Position numbers and translations under genes: made by a program. Of a DNA stretch of 64,000 nt, positions 46,796 through 56,330 are shown one piece after another. The stretch comes from Allocoleopsis franciscana PCC 7113. Its GTDB lineage: Bacteria > Cyanobacteriota > Cyanobacteriia > Cyanobacteriales > Coleofasciculaceae. The notes beneath the pieces were generated by a model, which worked only from the letters and a program-made list of their open reading frames with translations, searched no databases and was not told the origin of the DNA. Where the stretch lies: positions 2,189,623 to 2,253,622 of the forward strand of contig NC_019738.1 in NCBI RefSeq assembly GCF_000317515.1, read 5' to 3'. How positions within the stretch are numbered: position 1 is the stretch's first letter; each line of letters begins with the position of its first letter.

Positions 46796-48244
46796 TCACA
46801 AAGGTTGGGGAAAACTTTTGTCTATCAATTGAGATTGATGAGATTGAGTAGAAAGAGGGTCTTCGCTTTTATCTTTCATGGATGGGATAGGTGTTGATGA
46901 TTGGATAGATTTTTGTAGATGCACCCGTAGCATATTCAGCATTTTTTCTGCATTGATGGGCTTGGCTAAAAAGCCTGAGGAACCCACCATTTTTGCCCTC
47001 ACACGGTCTACGATTCCGTCATTGCTTGTGAGAATAATTACCGGTGTGTCTTTGAGAACCGAAATACGACGAATTTGGGAACAAATTTCATACCCGTTAG
47101 CAACGGGCATGACCAAATCTAAGAAGATCAGGTCAGGCTTTTTTTCGAGTAATATCGGCAAAGCTTGCACAGGGTCGTAAATATTAATGCAGCGATAGCC
47201 AGCCTCGGTGAGAATTTTATGCATGGCTAGGCTATCAATCCGGCTATCATCAATACAGGCAACTAAAGGGCCAGAGGCTTGATGTTTCGGGTTGACAGGT
47301 TGTTCCGGGTTGACGGCTGTTGTACTCTCTCGTGGCTTATCGGTGGTGGATGTAGTTCTCTTCAGGGAATAGCTGAAGTCCTCTACTTTTCTCAATCCAA
47401 TCAACCCTTGACGAACGCAGGGCAAGATGGGTTGAATCAATGCCAACAAGTTCCGGTTCATCTTGACAGATAAATCTCGGAAGGTTTGATTGCCATCAGC
47501 CAGAGTGCTGAGGTTGCGGTAAACAATCAGAGAGGTCTGTTCTCGCAATTTTTCAGGCTTTAAAAGAACCGGAGCTAGATTTGGAGAAACATCTTCTAAT
47601 CCAGCTCGCTGCCAAGCCTCCCATAATTTCAGAGCGTACCGCCAAGCCTGAACGGCGGGAATCATGACAATTTTTGAATCTTTAGGGTTCTCTCCCAGAC
47701 ATCTGCGATAAAGTAGTTCTCCTCCTGAAAGTCGTTCTCCTCCAGAACGATAGCGGAGTTGTTCTCCCCATTGAATGATGTCGAACAAGATCTCCATTAT
47801 TTGGTCTTCCACGACCGCCTGTAGTTGTTCCGGTTGAAATTTGCCTTGTTTGACCCAGTCTGCTAAGACATCGTAGTCCGGCCAATGCCTCGGAGTTGAC
47901 TCTTTACCCGCTACGACTCGTGGGCAGTGGCGAGATAACTGCCGATACCAACGGCGAATTGGATGCACCGTACTCGTGCCCCAAATTAAACTTCCTAGAC
48001 AGAAATACAGCCTCCATTGCTGATCTTGGATATTTTCAAGTTTTAAATCCAACCAACCTGTAAATCGCTCTTGACTATAAGCCTGTATTTGCTCTGACAG
48101 TTCAGCGATGCTAACGACTTCATAGTTCGTTGTCATCAAGGGCTTCAGCGAACTGATAGATGATGGAATAAGCATTGTGACAAAGGCCTCGACTGTAAGA
48201 GTAAAGGGATTCATGACCAGAGAGCGGACTGAGTTGTTAGTCAA
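46796..48244 (-). CDS. PatA-like response regulator (PATAN/DUF4388 domain plus receiver)
   Basis: Up to 482 residues from a TTG at 48244; ATG codons at 48214 and 48136 (MTTNYEVVSIAEL) are more natural starts and the last best fits the domain edge. The N-terminal half resembles the PATAN domain of PatA/PixG (FTGWLDLKLENIQDQQWRLYF, SLIWGTSTVHPIRRWYRQL). The C-terminal receiver has CIDDSRIDSL, Asp in LIFLDLVMPVANGYE, and Lys in FLAKPINAEK. PatA-like proteins lead pilus-type chemosensory operons in cyanobacteria, probably directing the pilus motors. Confidence 0.9.
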   Translation of the reverse strand: MTNNSVRSLVMNPFTLTVEAFVTMLIPSSISSLKPLMTTNYEVVSIAELSEQIQAYSQERFTGWLDLKLENIQDQQWRLYFCLGSLIWGTSTVHPIRRWYRQLSRHCPRVVAGKESTPRHWPDYDVLADWVKQGKFQPEQLQAVVEDQIMEILFDIIQWGEQLRYRSGGERLSGGELLYRRCLGENPKDSKIVMIPAVQAWRYALKLWEAWQRAGLEDVSPNLAPVLLKPEKLREQTSLIVYRNLSTLADGNQTFRDLSVKMNRNLLALIQPILPCVRQGLIGLRKVEDFSYSLKRTTSTTDKPRESTTAVNPEQPVNPKHQASGPLVACIDDSRIDSLAMHKILTEAGYRCINIYDPVQALPILLEKKPDLIFLDLVMPVANGYEICSQIRRISVLKDTPVIILTSNDGIVDRVRAKMVGSSGFLAKPINAEKMLNMLRVHLQKSIQSSTPIPSMKDKSEDPLSTQSHQSQLIDKSFPQPL

Positions 48245-49342
48245 TTGGGGGCTGATTCACTAACTCCACATCCTTTTTCCCCTAGCTCAAGCCCTGTAAT
48301 ACGCAATCACCAAAACTGGAATGTGATAGATGGAGTCCACAACCTCATGCAGAAAGTATGTCCGAGTCGGTTGGCTAGTCGTAATACAACTGGTTTTGCT
48401 GATGCGGCCTTGATGACTTCCCAAACCTTCGGACGGGGCAAGGTTATGCGTGGCGTACAGGCGGCGCTAACCCTTATTTTCGCTACGTAATAGCTGAAGC
48501 TCCATCTAGGCAAGGAAGAGGCAAACACAATAATAGGTTGCAGGTAATAATCTGGCATGATATAGTGGATTGCAGTTGGGTGTAATACACCTAGAAGGTG
48601 TACCTGCTAAATGGCTATCGCTTTGTGTAATTCAGTCTATTGAGAATGACGCGATGAGTCATCTCGACTTCGGTAGCACAATACCTAGACCCCATGGTCT
48701 GGAAAACCCTGTATTGCAGAAAACCTAAACTTTTAGGACTGCAAAATACCAGCATTGATGAGGAAAGCTCAAAAACCCTGAAGCCAGCTTTTCATCAACT
48801 GTGTTGCAATGGCGGTATTAAAAAGTAAGGTAGGTTGCCGCCGTGGTAGATTGATAGATTTGGTTAGCGCTGAGAGTTGATCAAGCGTGTTTTCACTAGA
48901 CTTGACGGATAAAAAACACCCTTATTAACACCCTGGGTGAAAAAACCCTGTTCCAGCTTATTCTTCGTTTAGCTGGCAAATATATTTAGATAGGGTTTTG
49001 GAATCTATACTGCTTCCCCAGCATAGATCATATTCCATTGGAGAGATCTACGTAAAGAGGAATAACTCTTCTCGACCAAAATGTCGAATTAGCCGTTGCC
49101 GATTTAACGAGTCCGCTCAACTTACATCTATTTGAGAAATTGGCTAGAGCAACTTATGGGTCAGGAAGAATGGGTCTACTCGGATTGAGCTTTCGGTCTT
49201 CTCCTCAATCTCATCATATCAAGAATCGCCAGTCAAGTGGCGTTAGCCTAGAGCTAGCGATCGCCTACGGAGTCCTTGTATATCAGTAGATCTACTGAAT
49301 TCATGGTTCACATTGGTTGAGTCACGCGACATAATTCTTTAG
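48245..49342. promoter_or_regulatory. 1.1 kb gene-free region upstream of the chemosensory cluster
   Basis: No convincing gene is present between ureF and the PatA-like gene. Several foldable stretches occur: AGACC-CCAT-GGTCT near 48690, and TTGATGAGGAAAGCT (48755-48769) facing AGCTTTTCATCAA (48786-48798). The word AAAACCCTG recurs at about 48701, 48772 and 48952. It probably contains the promoter and a long leader of the chemosensory transcript and marks one junction of the interrupted urease locus. Confidence 0.5.
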
Positions 49343-50053
49343 CTAACTCCGAAATAATCGCGTGTACTGGGTTTCGTGTGCCATACTCGCAAGTGCCAAT
49401 CCCCAGCCACAACTACTTAATTGTTCATCCTGTAAGGCTAAAATCTCTTGAGTGCATCCAATTAAGCCTGTGTTCAGTTCAAGCAAGAGCTGTTGACCCG
49501 CTGTTTGCCCTAGGGGGATGAGTTTGACCCCAGCATTGATCAGATTAGAAGCCCAACTGTGTAAGTAACCTAATACAGAGGCTGTGAGGTCAATTTGCCA
49601 GTAGGCAGCAGCAAGGCCAAATGCGATCGCATAATTACAAGGTGTACCCGCCGCCGAAGCCAAATCTTGTAGAGAGAGGGTAGCATTGGTCGGAAGTGGA
49701 GGCGACAAATCTAGAAACAGCCGGATCACAGAGTTACCCATCTGCCAACTTTGCGCCCGCAACTCAGTCGTTTCCTTGGCAGCCGTCAGCCAAGCATTCC
49801 AGTAGCCCAACGCCTCAATATTCTCACTCAGAACGCTCTGATAAGCTCGGATCATCACCGCTGTTTCTAAGCGAATCGCTCCATACCGCAGTTCTTGCTC
49901 TAGCCATTGCCACAAGCTTCTCTGAGTATTGACCACACCCGCTTCAACCAAGGTTTCCAAACCATCCGAATAACTATAAGCACCCACCGGCAGCGCTGGG
50001 CTAGCCAGTTGCAACAAATTCAATAGAGAATTCGGAGATTGCTGATGATTCAT
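49343..50053 (-). CDS. ureF: urease accessory protein UreF
   Basis: A 236-residue all-helical protein that works with UreG and UreH/D in urease activation. The N-terminus [28 protein letters not shown] is the family signature (read as overlapping pieces [16 protein letters not shown] and [10 protein letters not shown]). The C-terminus has [15 protein letters not shown] and [14 protein letters not shown], also typical. ureE lies 132 bp upstream on the same strand; ureG, usually next, is about 14 kb away. Confidence 0.95.
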   Translation of the reverse strand: MNHQQSPNSLLNLLQLASPALPVGAYSYSDGLETLVEAGVVNTQRSLWQWLEQELRYGAIRLETAVMIRAYQSVLSENIEALGYWNAWLTAAKETTELRAQSWQMGNSVIRLFLDLSPPLPTNATLSLQDLASAAGTPCNYAIAFGLAAAYWQIDLTASVLGYLHSWASNLINAGVKLIPLGQTAGQQLLLELNTGLIGCTQEILALQDEQLSSCGWGLALASMAHETQYTRLFRS

Positions 50054-50185
50054 GGCTCAGTGTTATAGACATCTCCAAAAAAGAACCTGAAACCCTTGTT
50101 TTACCTGCGCTGAAATCTAATTTCTAGAGAGGTCTAATAGATTGAATGATCCATTCGCTATTAGCCTCATCTCCAATCCCCAATC

Positions 50186-50641
50186 TTAATCTTCAAGTCC
50201 TGAAGCATGATGATGCCCATAAGCCCCCCTTTCCGGTTGAAAGGGTAGAACCTCCTCCTTAACTGCCACGCCTAACTGTTCCAGCATTGCCTGCAAAACA
50301 GGGTCAGGGGACAAGCGTAAATAGTGAGGAGTAACTTCTAGAGGCACATGGCGATTCCCTAAATGATAGGACGCTCTCAATAAATCTACTGGCGTCTGGG
50401 AGGTCACCGTGATTACAGGTTCTGGCTTAGCGACAATCCGCACAACAACATCACCCCCTTCAGATTTCAGTAAATCCCCGTTGTGGAGAACAGTGCCTCG
50501 TGGTAAGCGCAAATAGATCACTTGACCCTCAGGCACTTCAAAACGGTGGCGCGTCCGAGTCCGTTCCTCCGCCGTCAGCGCGAGGCTAAAGCTGACAGGG
50601 ATGTCTACCTCAGCACTCAGGCGTTGTGTAAAAGTCAGCAT
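50186..50641 (-). CDS. ureE: urease accessory nickel chaperone UreE
   Basis: A 151-residue metallochaperone with the N-terminal UreE beta domain ([34 protein letters not shown]) and the C-terminal metal domain ([14 protein letters not shown]). The tail [10 protein letters not shown] holds a short His cluster for nickel. It is the first gene of the ureE-ureF pair. Structural urease genes are not in this window. Confidence 0.95.
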   Translation of the reverse strand: MLTFTQRLSAEVDIPVSFSLALTAEERTRTRHRFEVPEGQVIYLRLPRGTVLHNGDLLKSEGGDVVVRIVAKPEPVITVTSQTPVDLLRASYHLGNRHVPLEVTPHYLRLSPDPVLQAMLEQLGVAVKEEVLPFQPERGAYGHHHASGLED

Positions 50642-50669
50642 AAGAAAGAAATTCAGAAGAACACTTGAA

Positions 50670-51266
50670 TTAGTTGCCTTGGAGACGAACTAACTCAGTT
50701 TGAATGCGTTGTTGTAATTCCGGATTGGATTGGGCGCTTGACGTTATTTCATTAAACTTATCCATTGTCAAGCCCTCTGTTTCGTCAATAAATTTTTTGG
50801 CGCGTTCGCAGTAGTTGACAGCAATCCCTTGAATATTTTTCGACAGAGCAGCGAGGGACTCTGGTTTAGTGCAGGTAACATCAGGAATCGTCTCGTTATT
50901 CGTCATTTTCTGAATTTCTTCAGAGGCAGCCTGACGAATTTGCTCGATCGCGAGAATGGCTCTAGCATAATTTTCGATGTCCTCTGAACTCGCTGATGTC
51001 ACCATGGGAGTAGGGGTGGGAGACTCAGACGCTGAATTAGAACCACATCCAGTCAAAATTGCTGTGATTCCAGCGAACCCCCCAATAGCCATCAACAAAA
51101 GTGAGGCTGGAGTTCTGGTGAGGATAGGGGATAGGACGATGGGGAAGAACCCCACAGATAAACCGAGGGACTTGAGAGAAGTTGCTTTCTGCTCCACTTT
51201 ATTACCCTTCTGAATTTGGCTGAAATTAAATATGGTTGGCGCTTTTTGAGTGAAGGGGTTGTTCAC
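50670..51266 (-). CDS. DUF4168-like putative lipoprotein
   Basis: 198 residues. A hydrophobic stretch ([21 protein letters not shown]) ends in a lipobox-like LTGC (Cys about 74), implying a lipoprotein, though the stretch before it is unusually long for a signal peptide and the start may be further downstream. The mature part ([40 protein letters not shown]) resembles the DUF4168 family. It shares this pattern with the adjacent gene at 51355-51828, so the two are tandem paralogues. Function unknown. Confidence 0.75.
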   Translation of the reverse strand: MNNPFTQKAPTIFNFSQIQKGNKVEQKATSLKSLGLSVGFFPIVLSPILTRTPASLLLMAIGGFAGITAILTGCGSNSASESPTPTPMVTSASSEDIENYARAILAIEQIRQAASEEIQKMTNNETIPDVTCTKPESLAALSKNIQGIAVNYCERAKKFIDETEGLTMDKFNEITSSAQSNPELQQRIQTELVRLQGN

Positions 51267-51354
51267 ACATTTAAAGATGGTACAGGACGCAGGTCAATCC
51301 TGAAAGCAACATTCTATCTGGCGATATAATCTCTAAGATTGGCTCATTAAGAAA

Positions 51355-51828
51355 CTAAGAACGATTCAGCTGCTGATCTCTTTGCATGAGCACCCGTTTT
51401 TCTAAAGCCGGATCTTCTTGCCGCATCTTAGTAATAGCGTTGTAGCGGCTATTCGAGATACCCTCTTTCTCGATTAAACCTTCAGCTTGAGTACAGAAAC
51501 GCTTCCAAATAGAAGCAACATTACTGGAAAGTCCTTGCAATGAACAAGAGCGAATTTCAGGAACTGTTCCATTGTTAGCTCTTTTAATCTCCTCGTAAGT
51601 AGCTAGGCGCAGAGCTTCAATTCTTAAAGAAGCACGAACGTATCTTGTCAATTCATCATCATTAACAGCTTGAGCTTGGGCTGACGAACTAAAGACGACG
51701 GTATGGAAGTCTCTAGACAGCCCAGGTGTGAGTCCCGAAAGTAAGCTAATAGTTGTGAGAGTTCCTATCAGTAGGGACTGGGAGAAAATTCGAGTGAAGG
51801 AAGATCGAGAACAAGAAGAATTCATCAT
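51355..51828 (-). CDS. DUF4168-like secreted protein
   Basis: Starting at Met-Met near 51828 gives about 157 residues with a signal peptide (FSQSLLIGTLTTISLLSGL, cleavage near SSAQAQA). The frame stays open to 51924, but the longer start would bury the signal peptide. The mature part (YVRASLRIEALRLATYEEI; YNAITKMRQEDPALEKRV) resembles its neighbour and DUF4168 proteins, which are exported helical proteins of unknown role. Two Cys residues in each paralogue occupy similar places (CSLQGLSSN, FCTQAEG), suggesting a disulfide. Confidence 0.75.
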   Translation of the reverse strand: MMNSSCSRSSFTRIFSQSLLIGTLTTISLLSGLTPGLSRDFHTVVFSSSAQAQAVNDDELTRYVRASLRIEALRLATYEEIKRANNGTVPEIRSCSLQGLSSNVASIWKRFCTQAEGLIEKEGISNSRYNAITKMRQEDPALEKRVLMQRDQQLNRS

Positions 51829-52035
51829 GACGATCGCGTGCGACCAAAGATACAAGGAACGAATACCACTGGGGGCTAGTTTTTTTTGAATTATTTTACG
51901 GGGCAGAAGTTCCTCAGAATGCATGAATTTTAAGGAAATGGAGCCGGGAGTGGTGGTAATGGGGAAATCATGGGTCTGTAAAATGCAAATAAAATATGAA
52001 TCTTACCAAAAAATTTCATATCCAATCCCTTTTTA

Positions 52036-53019
52036 CTAATTTTGACAAACTTGGCAAAGTTGTATGACCTTCGTTTGGAGGGTTGCTAGGGGTTCGCCAC
52101 CTCTTTTCAGCTCAAACTCTAACTCTAGTAGCACCCGCAAGGTTGAAGTCAGTTGAGCGAGGGAAAGGGGCTGAACTTCTTTGGTGAGAAAATAAATGCG
52201 TTTAGGGTTCCCCACCTCCGCCGCCGTCGCGATCGCTTTTTGGTCGCGTTCCCCCTCACTGATCATCAACCTTACCCATAGCCAAGTCCGAAACTGCCCG
52301 ATTAAGGTAGCAACAATCTTCAAAGCGGGTTCATTTTTATTGATCAAGTCAGCTACCAATCCTAAGGCTTTTGCCCCATCTCCGTGAAGCAAGGCTGTGG
52401 CGAGTTGCAAACTGTTTTGCGTATTGGCTGTCACTAAGCTTGCAACAGTTTTTGCCTCTAAGGGTTGGGCTGAATCGCCGACATAAAGTTGCAATTTTGC
52501 CAATTCGTTGAATAGCTGTCGAGTATCGTTACCCACTGACTCTGCCAAAAGTGTTGCAGCATCAGGGGTTAATCGAACGCCAATGTCTTTAGCACAGGAT
52601 TGTACCCGTTGCACCAGTTCTTCGGTTTTCCAAGGGGGGATGAGAGAAAACTCCTGGATTACGCTATACTTTTGCAGCAGTTTAGTTGATTTAAGACGCC
52701 CATCCGGTCGATTGTGCGTTGTCAGTAACAAAATAGACTCTTCTGGAATCAAAGGTAGAGTACGCTCTAGTTCTGCCAGCAAATTTTCTGAACATTGCTG
52801 GCATACTGTTGTATTTACTAACCAGACTAGACGCTTACCCATACCAAAAGGCGGAGTCATCGCTTGATTTAGCCCTTGGATCACAGCATCTGGTTGGTCG
52901 GGGGGAATTTTGTCATAGTTAAAATTAGCCCAGTTGGGGTCGAGGAATGACTCACGCAGTTGGTTTACAGCTTGTGTCAGGGTAAAGTCATCTTCTCCCC
53001 AGTAGAGGTAAATTGGCAT
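52036..53019 (-). CDS. holA: DNA polymerase III delta subunit
   Basis: About 327 residues (ATG at 53019, MPIYLYWGEDDF; three residues upstream are less likely). HolA opens the sliding clamp in the clamp-loader complex. Typical features are the N-terminal YLYWGEDDFTLTQAV, LVWLVNTTV, ILLLTTHNRPDGR and the three-domain AAA-like layout with no functional Walker A motif, as expected for delta. It is divergent from the 2H phosphoesterase gene with only 33 bp between start codons. Confidence 0.9.
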   Translation of the reverse strand: MPIYLYWGEDDFTLTQAVNQLRESFLDPNWANFNYDKIPPDQPDAVIQGLNQAMTPPFGMGKRLVWLVNTTVCQQCSENLLAELERTLPLIPEESILLLTTHNRPDGRLKSTKLLQKYSVIQEFSLIPPWKTEELVQRVQSCAKDIGVRLTPDAATLLAESVGNDTRQLFNELAKLQLYVGDSAQPLEAKTVASLVTANTQNSLQLATALLHGDGAKALGLVADLINKNEPALKIVATLIGQFRTWLWVRLMISEGERDQKAIATAAEVGNPKRIYFLTKEVQPLSLAQLTSTLRVLLELEFELKRGGEPLATLQTKVIQLCQVCQN

Positions 53020-53052
53020 AGTAAACACCCAAGGTTAGCGAGGGGATCAAGA

Positions 53053-53841
53053 TTGGACGAGACGTTTCAGACCTATTTAAATCGGGTGGCACGGTTGACG
53101 CTGCCAGCAACGTATAAATCCCAGTTGCAACATATTCAAGAGTCACCCAAGTTTAAGCCTCTCCCAGACGGCAGCAGACAGCCGGTACCTTTTCCAGGGT
53201 ACTCAGTAGTAACTCCTCCCTGGGAAGAAGAGTCGGAGAATTCTGCATTCTACACTCCCTTACAAGTGCTGCAAAAAAAGCTGTTGCAGGAACTAGACCC
53301 TGGTTTAATCGTACTGGTACCTCCAGAGAGCTTTCATTTAACTCTGGCGGATTTAATTTGGGATAGTGCCTTCCGCGATCGCGAGAGTCAAAATCCCAAG
53401 TTTGAGGAGCAACTACAGGTTCGCATTGAGGAAAGTTTTCAGCAGTATCAGAAGTTACTCAGTAGCGGTAATCCGATTTGTTGGCAGCTTTTAGGAATCA
53501 TGGTTCGTCCTCGTGCGATCGCCGTATGTTTGGCACCCCAGGACGAAGATTCTTACAAACGCATGTTAGATTTTCGCCGTTCTATCTACCAAAGTTCAGG
53601 TCTCATTGCCTTAGGCATTGAGCAACAATATCACTTTACCGCTCACATTACCCTGGGATATTTTGGTGAAATCTCACCAGAATTAGATCGTGATCGCCTT
53701 GCTGATACGCTATCGAAATTAAGTCAGGAAGCCCTAGAAGAGGAATCAGCGCCCCTGTGTGTTCGGCGGGTGGAATTGCGGAAATTTGACGATATGGTGC
53801 GCTACTATCGTAAACCTGACTGGCCGATTTTAGAGTTCTAA
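53053..53841 (+). CDS. 2H phosphoesterase-superfamily protein (DUF1868-like)
   Basis: About 263 residues from a TTG at 53053, preceded by GAGGGG at a suitable distance; the frame is open further upstream, but that would overlap holA. Two HxT motifs, SFHLTLADLI and HITLGYFG, about 130 residues apart, mark the 2H (RNA ligase/cyclic phosphodiesterase) superfamily. Members hydrolyse 2',3'-cyclic or related phosphodiesters, sometimes in tRNA or NAD metabolism; the substrate here is unknown. Confidence 0.82.
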   Translation: MDETFQTYLNRVARLTLPATYKSQLQHIQESPKFKPLPDGSRQPVPFPGYSVVTPPWEEESENSAFYTPLQVLQKKLLQELDPGLIVLVPPESFHLTLADLIWDSAFRDRESQNPKFEEQLQVRIEESFQQYQKLLSSGNPICWQLLGIMVRPRAIAVCLAPQDEDSYKRMLDFRRSIYQSSGLIALGIEQQYHFTAHITLGYFGEISPELDRDRLADTLSKLSQEALEEESAPLCVRRVELRKFDDMVRYYRKPDWPILEF

Positions 53842-54284
53842 AGTTGCCAACCGTCAGATATTAGGGATTTATTCACAATCGATGAGATGTATCTTTCAAA
53901 GTTGCAATTTTTCAATGACTTATTGTTTCATCCGAGTGCAAAATTCACTATTCCATTCAGCATGATGCGCTGATCGACGACTGTGTTCCCACCACGACGC
54001 ATATAGCTCAAGGAGCAGTTTTTTATGAAACTATAGCTCTTAAGCCGCTTTATTACCGTTGGGTTGGAGGCAGGAACCAAGACAAACAGAGGGCTGTTGA
54101 ATGACAGTTACCCCACCTTAACTAAAAGCGCTTGGGCTGCGATGTACTTGCAGCCCAAAAATTAAGTCTTTTCAGCTAGGCAAAAAGCAACAATTTCGTG
54201 ACCAAAAAGACGGCATATTATTACTCAATGTATGATTATGGCGACTATAAATTACTATCGACAACACCATAAAGGTGGTTATTT
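53842..54284. other. intergenic region upstream of cobH
   Basis: About 440 bp without a gene. The main element is the perfect hairpin at 54132-54158. The rest is A/T-rich. I looked for a cobalamin riboswitch ahead of cobH and see no convincing B12-box. Confidence 0.4.
54132..54158. terminator. perfect 9 bp hairpin between the 2H gene and cobH
   Basis: TTGGGCTGC-GATGTACTT-GCAGCCCAA is a perfect stem with a 9-base loop. It is followed by AAAATTAAG on the plus strand, so no classical T-run exists on that side. It may terminate the upstream gene or be a leader structure of cobH. Confidence 0.5.
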
Positions 54285-54905
54285 ATGAGTTTGCCCATCC
54301 ATCCAATCATGGAGCAGAGTTTTGCCGTCATTGACCGAGAAATGGGCAAACATAACTTTAATTCTGCTGAGTATGCCATTGTCAGGCGAATTATTCACAG
54401 TACGGCTGATTTTGAATTTGCCCAATTGATTCGGTTTAGTGAAGGTGCGATCGCCTCTGCCATCAAGGCTATCCCACAGCAAATACCCATTATCACCGAT
54501 GTCGGCATGGTGAAACAGGGAGTCGTGGGAATGATAGCGAAAACCTTTGGCAACCCTCTGATTGCTGCCGTGGAACAGGTATCAGAAGCCTTACCGGGAA
54601 AAACTCGCACCGAAACCGGATTAATCCAATGCTTTGAGCAATATCCGGGCGCGATTTATGTGATTGGCAATGCCCCCACTGCCCTGCTGGCTTTGTGTGC
54701 CCAGCTTCCCAGTTCACCCATTCAACCCGCTTTAGTCATTGGTGTACCCGTTGGCTTTATCTCGGTGATCGAATCCAAGAAAGCTTTAGCACAAACATCG
54801 GTGCCTCAAATTCGGGTTGAGGGACGTAAAGGCGGTTCACCCGTTGCAGCCGCCATCCTTAATGCTTTAATGGTTTTGGCTTGGGAACAGAAAGATGTGA
54901 TGTGA
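54285..54905 (+). CDS. cobH: precorrin-8X methylmutase
   Basis: A 206-residue enzyme (CobH/CbiC) that moves the C11 methyl group to C12 to form hydrogenobyrinate or its cobalt analogue in cobalamin synthesis. Family features are MEQSFAVIDREMG, VRRIIHSTADFEFAQLI, IITDVGMVKQGV, YVIGNAPTALLAL and GVPVGFISVIESKKAL. cobL follows 57 bp downstream on the same strand. A GATGT pentamer repeats four times across its stop codon (54894-54913). Confidence 0.94.
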   Translation: MSLPIHPIMEQSFAVIDREMGKHNFNSAEYAIVRRIIHSTADFEFAQLIRFSEGAIASAIKAIPQQIPIITDVGMVKQGVVGMIAKTFGNPLIAAVEQVSEALPGKTRTETGLIQCFEQYPGAIYVIGNAPTALLALCAQLPSSPIQPALVIGVPVGFISVIESKKALAQTSVPQIRVEGRKGGSPVAAAILNALMVLAWEQKDVM

Positions 54906-54913
54906 TGTGATGT
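54894..54913 (+). repeat. GATGT pentamer microsatellite across the cobH stop codon
   Basis: Four perfect GATGT units span the end of cobH. The TGA stop at 54903-54905 lies within it, so gain or loss of a unit would change the last codons. Confidence 0.8.
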
Positions 54914-54962
54914 GCGACAAATCGCGACTGGATAGGAATCCAAAATCTACCCCCTCTAAACC

Positions 54963-56225
54963 ATGACAGAAGTGCACGTTGTTGGTATTGGTTTGGATGG
55001 CGCGGCGGGATTGACGGATACCGTGCGGCAAATTGTGGAACGGGCAACTTTATTAGTGGGGAGCGATCGCCTTTTAAGCTATTTCCCCAGCCACCCCGCT
55101 TCACGCCTGGTACTGGGAGATTTTATCCAGACGATTCGAGAGATTCGCGCCCAACTAACGGTAGCTGACATGAGTGCCTGTATTGTCATACTCGCGACGG
55201 GCGATCCACTTTTTTTTGGCTTGGGACGATTGTTATTAGAAGAACTGCCACGAGAGCAACTCACCTTTCATCCCCATACCAGTTCAGTTCAGCTTGCCTT
55301 CAACCGGATTAAAATTCCTTGGCAGGATGCCCGTGTGATTAGTATTCACGGACGTTCCATGGAGCCGTTGACGGTGGCACTACAACAGGGGGTTGACAAA
55401 ATTGCCGTCTTAACAGATAAGACAAATACTCCGGGTGCGATCGCGCGTTTGTTAGTAGCTCTCGATTTATCCAATCGCTACGAGTTCTGGGTGTGCGAAA
55501 ACCTGGGAGGTAGTGATGAGCGGGTTCAGTGCCTATCGGTGGATGAGTTATCACACAAGACGTTTGCACCGCTCAATGTGGTTGTATTACTGCGTAAGTC
55601 AGAGCCAGAGGAGCAAGTGATCGATGTGAACTCTCTCCCGCTGATGGGATTACCGGACGAGATATTCTTAAGTTTTAGCGATCGCCCCGGTTTGATCACG
55701 AAGCGTGAAGTTCGGCTGCTGATTTTGGGAGAAATGGCACTGCAACCCAGGTTAACCATCTGGGATATTGGCGCGGGTACGGGTTCGGTTTCGATTGAGA
55801 TGGCTCGTTTGTCGGGGACTTCTCAGATCTATGCGATTGAGAAAACAGCGATCGGAACTACTTTAATTGAACAGAACTGCCAACGCCTCCAAGTGAAAAA
55901 CGTTACCTCAATTCACGGCAATGCGCCGGATATTTTGCAGCATCTGCCAGCACCCCAGCGCGTTTTTATTGGCGGCAGTGGCGGCAACTTAACTGCCATT
56001 CTCGATACCTGTAACGTCCGGTTGGTTCCCGGTGGTATGGTGGTACTCGCTTTAGCCACCTTGGAACATCTCAACGCCGCTCTCGACTGGTTCAACTACC
56101 GCCACTGGCAGTATCGATTATTACAGGTTCAGATATCGCGATCGGTACCGGTGGGAGAGTTGACTCGTTTTAATCCGCTTAATCCGGTAACCATTCTGAC
56201 AGCCATTCGTCCAGTTGAAGAGTGA
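54963..56225 (+). CDS. cobL: precorrin-6Y C5,15-methyltransferase (CbiE-CbiT fusion)
   Basis: A 420-residue bifunctional enzyme that methylates C5 and C15 and decarboxylates the C12 acetate in corrin synthesis. The N-terminal half is a CbiE tetrapyrrole methylase (VHVVGIGLDGAAGL, LATGDPLFFGLGRL). The C-terminal half is CbiT, a Rossmann methyltransferase with IWDIGAGTGSVSIEMARL and VFIGGSGGNL. The fusion is common in cyanobacteria. It is probably co-transcribed with cobH. Confidence 0.94.
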   Translation: MTEVHVVGIGLDGAAGLTDTVRQIVERATLLVGSDRLLSYFPSHPASRLVLGDFIQTIREIRAQLTVADMSACIVILATGDPLFFGLGRLLLEELPREQLTFHPHTSSVQLAFNRIKIPWQDARVISIHGRSMEPLTVALQQGVDKIAVLTDKTNTPGAIARLLVALDLSNRYEFWVCENLGGSDERVQCLSVDELSHKTFAPLNVVVLLRKSEPEEQVIDVNSLPLMGLPDEIFLSFSDRPGLITKREVRLLILGEMALQPRLTIWDIGAGTGSVSIEMARLSGTSQIYAIEKTAIGTTLIEQNCQRLQVKNVTSIHGNAPDILQHLPAPQRVFIGGSGGNLTAILDTCNVRLVPGGMVVLALATLEHLNAALDWFNYRHWQYRLLQVQISRSVPVGELTRFNPLNPVTILTAIRPVEE

Positions 56226-56330
56226 GATTTCAGTACGATACTTGAGACATTGGGAAAATATTCCCATGGCAAACCATGAAAAATATTGCCGAAAAGTACG
56301 ACACTTATTCAAACTGACTTGAATTAGCTA

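Noticed and set aside
48245-48490. 81-codon frame in the region upstream of the chemosensory cluster
   Set aside because: No similarity to a known family and no start signal; composition does not look coding.
53842-54284. Cobalamin riboswitch ahead of cobH
   Set aside because: Searched by eye for the B12-box and the paired core; none was convincing, only a simple hairpin at 54132.
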